This document shows, piece by piece, positions 31,702 through 33,133 of a stretch of 33,133 nucleotides of DNA; the first letter of the stretch is position 1, and every line of letters begins with the position of its first letter. The position numbers were made by a program, and so were the translations under genes. This stretch comes from W1P20-047 sp051878795 (lineage in GTDB: Bacteria; Actinomycetota; Coriobacteriia; Coriobacteriales; Eggerthellaceae): the NCBI GenBank assembly GCA_051878795.1, contig JBJEKU010000101.1, positions 1-33,133 on the forward strand, written 5' to 3'. Below the pieces are notes generated by a model that saw only the letters and a program-made list of their open reading frames with translations, was not told the DNA's origin and did no database searches.

Positions 31702-32802
31702 TTAGACCTCGGGATAGTACTCGAGGGAGATGTTATGGTCGCGTGCCCAATCGGTCCAAGACTCGCCTTCGAAGTTGGTTTCCTGGGCAAACTGATAGAA
31801 GTTCTGCAGGAATACACGGCGCTCGACGGAAGCCTTCTTCTTGTAGTGGGCCTTACCGGTGGTCAGGGGCTCGGTACGTACGTCAACGGGACCGATCAGA
31901 CCCTGGCGGGCGGCGATGTCGTCGAAGCTTGCAACATCGTAATTCTTGTAGATGTCGGTCATGACCATGAATGCAGTGGTGCGGCCTTCACCTGCGTAGC
32001 AATGCATGTACAGCCATTCGTCTTCAGGCAGGTCCTTCATGAAAGCGATGAATTCGTCGACGGTGCCATCATCGGGACGGAAATGGTTGGTGGTTGCGAA
32101 ACGAACGTAGTCGCAGCCCTTTTCCTTGACGAATTCTTCCTCGGTCTGGATGACAGGATTGTCATAGGAAACCATAGGCTCTTCGACAGCTGCGCTCCAG
32201 TTGTCGTCGGTCTGGTACATCTCGACGGTGTCCTGAGCCTTCAGATCTTCAAGCAGACCCTTTTCAACTTCGGTGACCTCGGCAGTGGTACGGCCTTCGT
32301 TCACGTAGTTATCCTTGATCCAGTACATGAACACATCGCCGTCGATCAAGCCATGATCCTCGCCACGGAGGTCCATAACAGTGATCTTATCGGGGTCGAC
32401 GCCTGCGCGCTCCTTAGCCTGTGCCAGAATCCAGTCGAATTCGTTGGCGGTGAAGTCTGCGCCACCCATGGTCTGCAGGGTGTCCATACCCTCGCGGCTG
32501 ACATCGGTGTTCAGGCCAAGCTCTTCATTGACTGCAATCTTCTCGGGATCGAACTCGTCGATGGACATGCGCCAGTTACCCAGAACATAGTCATCGGGCA
32601 ATTCCTCGTTGACGTAGTCAACCTTCCACACTGCATTCTCAGCATCGGCAACGGGAACGACGAAACCGACGGGATCGCCGTACTCCTTCGCATCCGTAGA
32701 TGCATCGGCCGAACAACCGGCAACACCGATTGCGGTGGCGGCAGTAACAGCAACGATACCGCCCACCAACGCCTTGCGCAGCAGTCCAGTCTGTCTTCTC
32801 AT
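31702..32802 (-). CDS. PTP-like phytase (inositol phosphatase) lipoprotein
   Basis: A 366-residue exported protein of the cysteine-phosphatase phytase group, which strips phosphate from inositol phosphates. A lipobox VAGC (C30) follows the signal peptide, so it is lipid-anchored outside. The P-loop HCYAGEGRTT (267-276) carries nucleophile C268 and R274, followed by AFMVMTDIYKN as in the Selenomonas enzyme. The general-acid loop, normally T-D-H, reads T-N-H at 238-240, so the expected Asp is Asn239. The C-terminal half (KKKASVERRVFLQNFYQFAQE, in part) also fits the family. AGGAGG lies 4-5 nt before the ATG at 32802. Direct repeats resembling a Pho box lie upstream. Activity is likely but may be reduced or altered by N239. 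Confidence 0.85.
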   Translation of the reverse strand: MRRQTGLLRKALVGGIVAVTAATAIGVAGCSADASTDAKEYGDPVGFVVPVADAENAVWKVDYVNEELPDDYVLGNWRMSIDEFDPEKIAVNEELGLNTDVSREGMDTLQTMGGADFTANEFDWILAQAKERAGVDPDKITVMDLRGEDHGLIDGDVFMYWIKDNYVNEGRTTAEVTEVEKGLLEDLKAQDTVEMYQTDDNWSAAVEEPMVSYDNPVIQTEEEFVKEKGCDYVRFATTNHFRPDDGTVDEFIAFMKDLPEDEWLYMHCYAGEGRTTAFMVMTDIYKNYDVASFDDIAARQGLIGPVDVRTEPLTTGKAHYKKKASVERRVFLQNFYQFAQETNFEGESWTDWARDHNISLEYYPEV

Positions 32803-32894
32803 GTTTCCTCCTAAGAACGAGACCAGCGGACCGAACTCAGGAACCCCCTCTCCAGTATCCCCTTTTAGGGAACAGGGTTCCCAATACCGAGATT

Positions 32895-32944
32895 TTATAG
32901 CAACTGCCCGACATTTGATTACTTAATCTTTACATTTCTTTACA
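32895..32944 (-). promoter_or_regulatory. Phytase gene promoter region with CTTTACA direct repeats
   Basis: A minus-strand -10-like TATAAA (32895-32900) has no good -35. Upstream on the plus strand CTTTACA occurs at 32928-32934 and 32938-32944, with a weaker copy GATTACT at 32917-32923, so the spacing is 11 and 10 bp. PhoP/PhoB-type activators bind TTxACA-like direct repeats with this period close to the -35. The remainder of 32803-33074 is AT-rich and holds no gene that I can see. Confidence 0.45.
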
Positions 32945-33074
32945 AATTTGTTTCTTGACTTCTAATATTAATAGTGAAATGAATCACTAACCGTTTACAG
33001 TTCGACAGATTCGGATTCTTTCGTTATTCCAAAACAGGACATTGCTTATAGGGAAGCAGGTAATGGATCAGGAG

Positions 33075-33104
33075 AATAAGAAAAGGCACCGGAAAGGGTG
33101 CCTT
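33075..33104 (-). terminator. Terminator downstream of the tRNA
   Basis: AAGGCACC (33083-33090) pairs with GGTGCCTT (33097-33104) around six bases. The minus strand continues TTCTTATT. It lies 7 nt past the tRNA CCA end. Confidence 0.75.
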
Positions 33105-33111
33105 GGAAATT

Positions 33112-33133
33112 TGGTCGCGGGGGCCGGATTCGA
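33112..33133 (-). tRNA. tRNA, 3' end only (cut by the window edge)
   Basis: Read on the minus strand, the last 22 bases are TCGAATCC, GGCCCCCGCG and ACCA. This is the T-loop, the T-stem 3' arm, the acceptor 3' strand, discriminator A and an encoded CCA. The acceptor 5' strand would read CGCGGGG with a C1-G72 pair. The anticodon lies outside the window, so the amino acid is unknown. Confidence 0.75.

Noticed and set aside
31377..31964. Plus-strand ORF between the surface protein and the phytase gene, including an amphipathic toxin-like stretch
   Set aside because: There is no ribosome binding site. It runs through a terminator hairpin and then antisense into the phytase gene.
1..33133. Prophage, insertion sequence or integrated element
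   Set aside because: No transposase, integrase, terminal inverted repeats or att-like duplications were seen. Apart from the AT-rich leader near 28204-28719, composition is even.

Overview
The window reads as chromosomal DNA of a GC-rich, Gram-positive anaerobe of the Actinobacteria, most likely class Coriobacteriia (Eggerthellaceae or a relative). That placement is an inference. It rests on an acetyl-CoA type MetA paired with MetY, a fused MurT-GatD, LCP and GH25 wall proteins, a sortase-anchored Glu-rich adhesin, a PTP-like phytase lipoprotein and DUF4854-type lipoproteins. I see no phage, insertion sequence or CRISPR array. One run of 100 Ns (28104-28203) is a scaffold gap.

Layout. 1-1065: rplM-rpsI ribosomal operon (minus) with a clear promoter and a leader of about 180 nt. 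1205-3724: divergent metY/metA around a palindromic operator. 3728-4405: HAD hydrolase. 4531-8418: lysA-hom-zinc-ribbon membrane protein operon (minus). 8627-9477: MoaE-like protein and rlmH (plus). 9726-13951: cell-wall cluster with an LCP ligase and, upstream of it, a one-piece MurT-GatD fusion. 14090-15813: small basic ORF, low-molecular-weight tyrosine phosphatase and a zinc-dependent phospholipase C-like gene whose TTG start sits just behind a run of 13 G. 16052-17982: UMF1-type MFS transporter and a convergent TetR regulator. 18239-21209: sirtuin, then htpG behind a CIRCE element and followed directly by a parS site. 21473-24753: alanine/sodium symporter, small lipoprotein, GH25 lysozyme (minus). 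24873-27822: radical SAM protein, a hypothetical protein and a CNNM/HlyC transporter. 27823-28719: a GGGCGCA tandem repeat, the gap and an AT-rich leader. 28720-31272: large LPQSG-anchored surface protein. 31702-32802: PTP-like phytase lipoprotein. 33112-33133: 3' end of a tRNA.

How it fits together. MetA, MetY, Hom and LysA cover aspartate-family synthesis: homoserine, O-acetylhomoserine, homocysteine and lysine. MurT-GatD (lipid II amidation), LCP (polymer attachment), GH25 (muramidase) and the LPxTG-like adhesin form a cell-envelope theme. htpG appears to be under HrcA control. The intact parS core suggests this segment lies in the origin-proximal, ParB-loaded part of the chromosome.

The most unusual points are: the MurT-GatD fusion whose glutaminase nucleophile position is Gly instead of Cys; two long homopolymer tracts in gene leaders (G13 and C11/T9 as read on the minus strand); CIRCE plus parS flanking htpG; and a phytase with Asn in place of the expected general-acid Asp.
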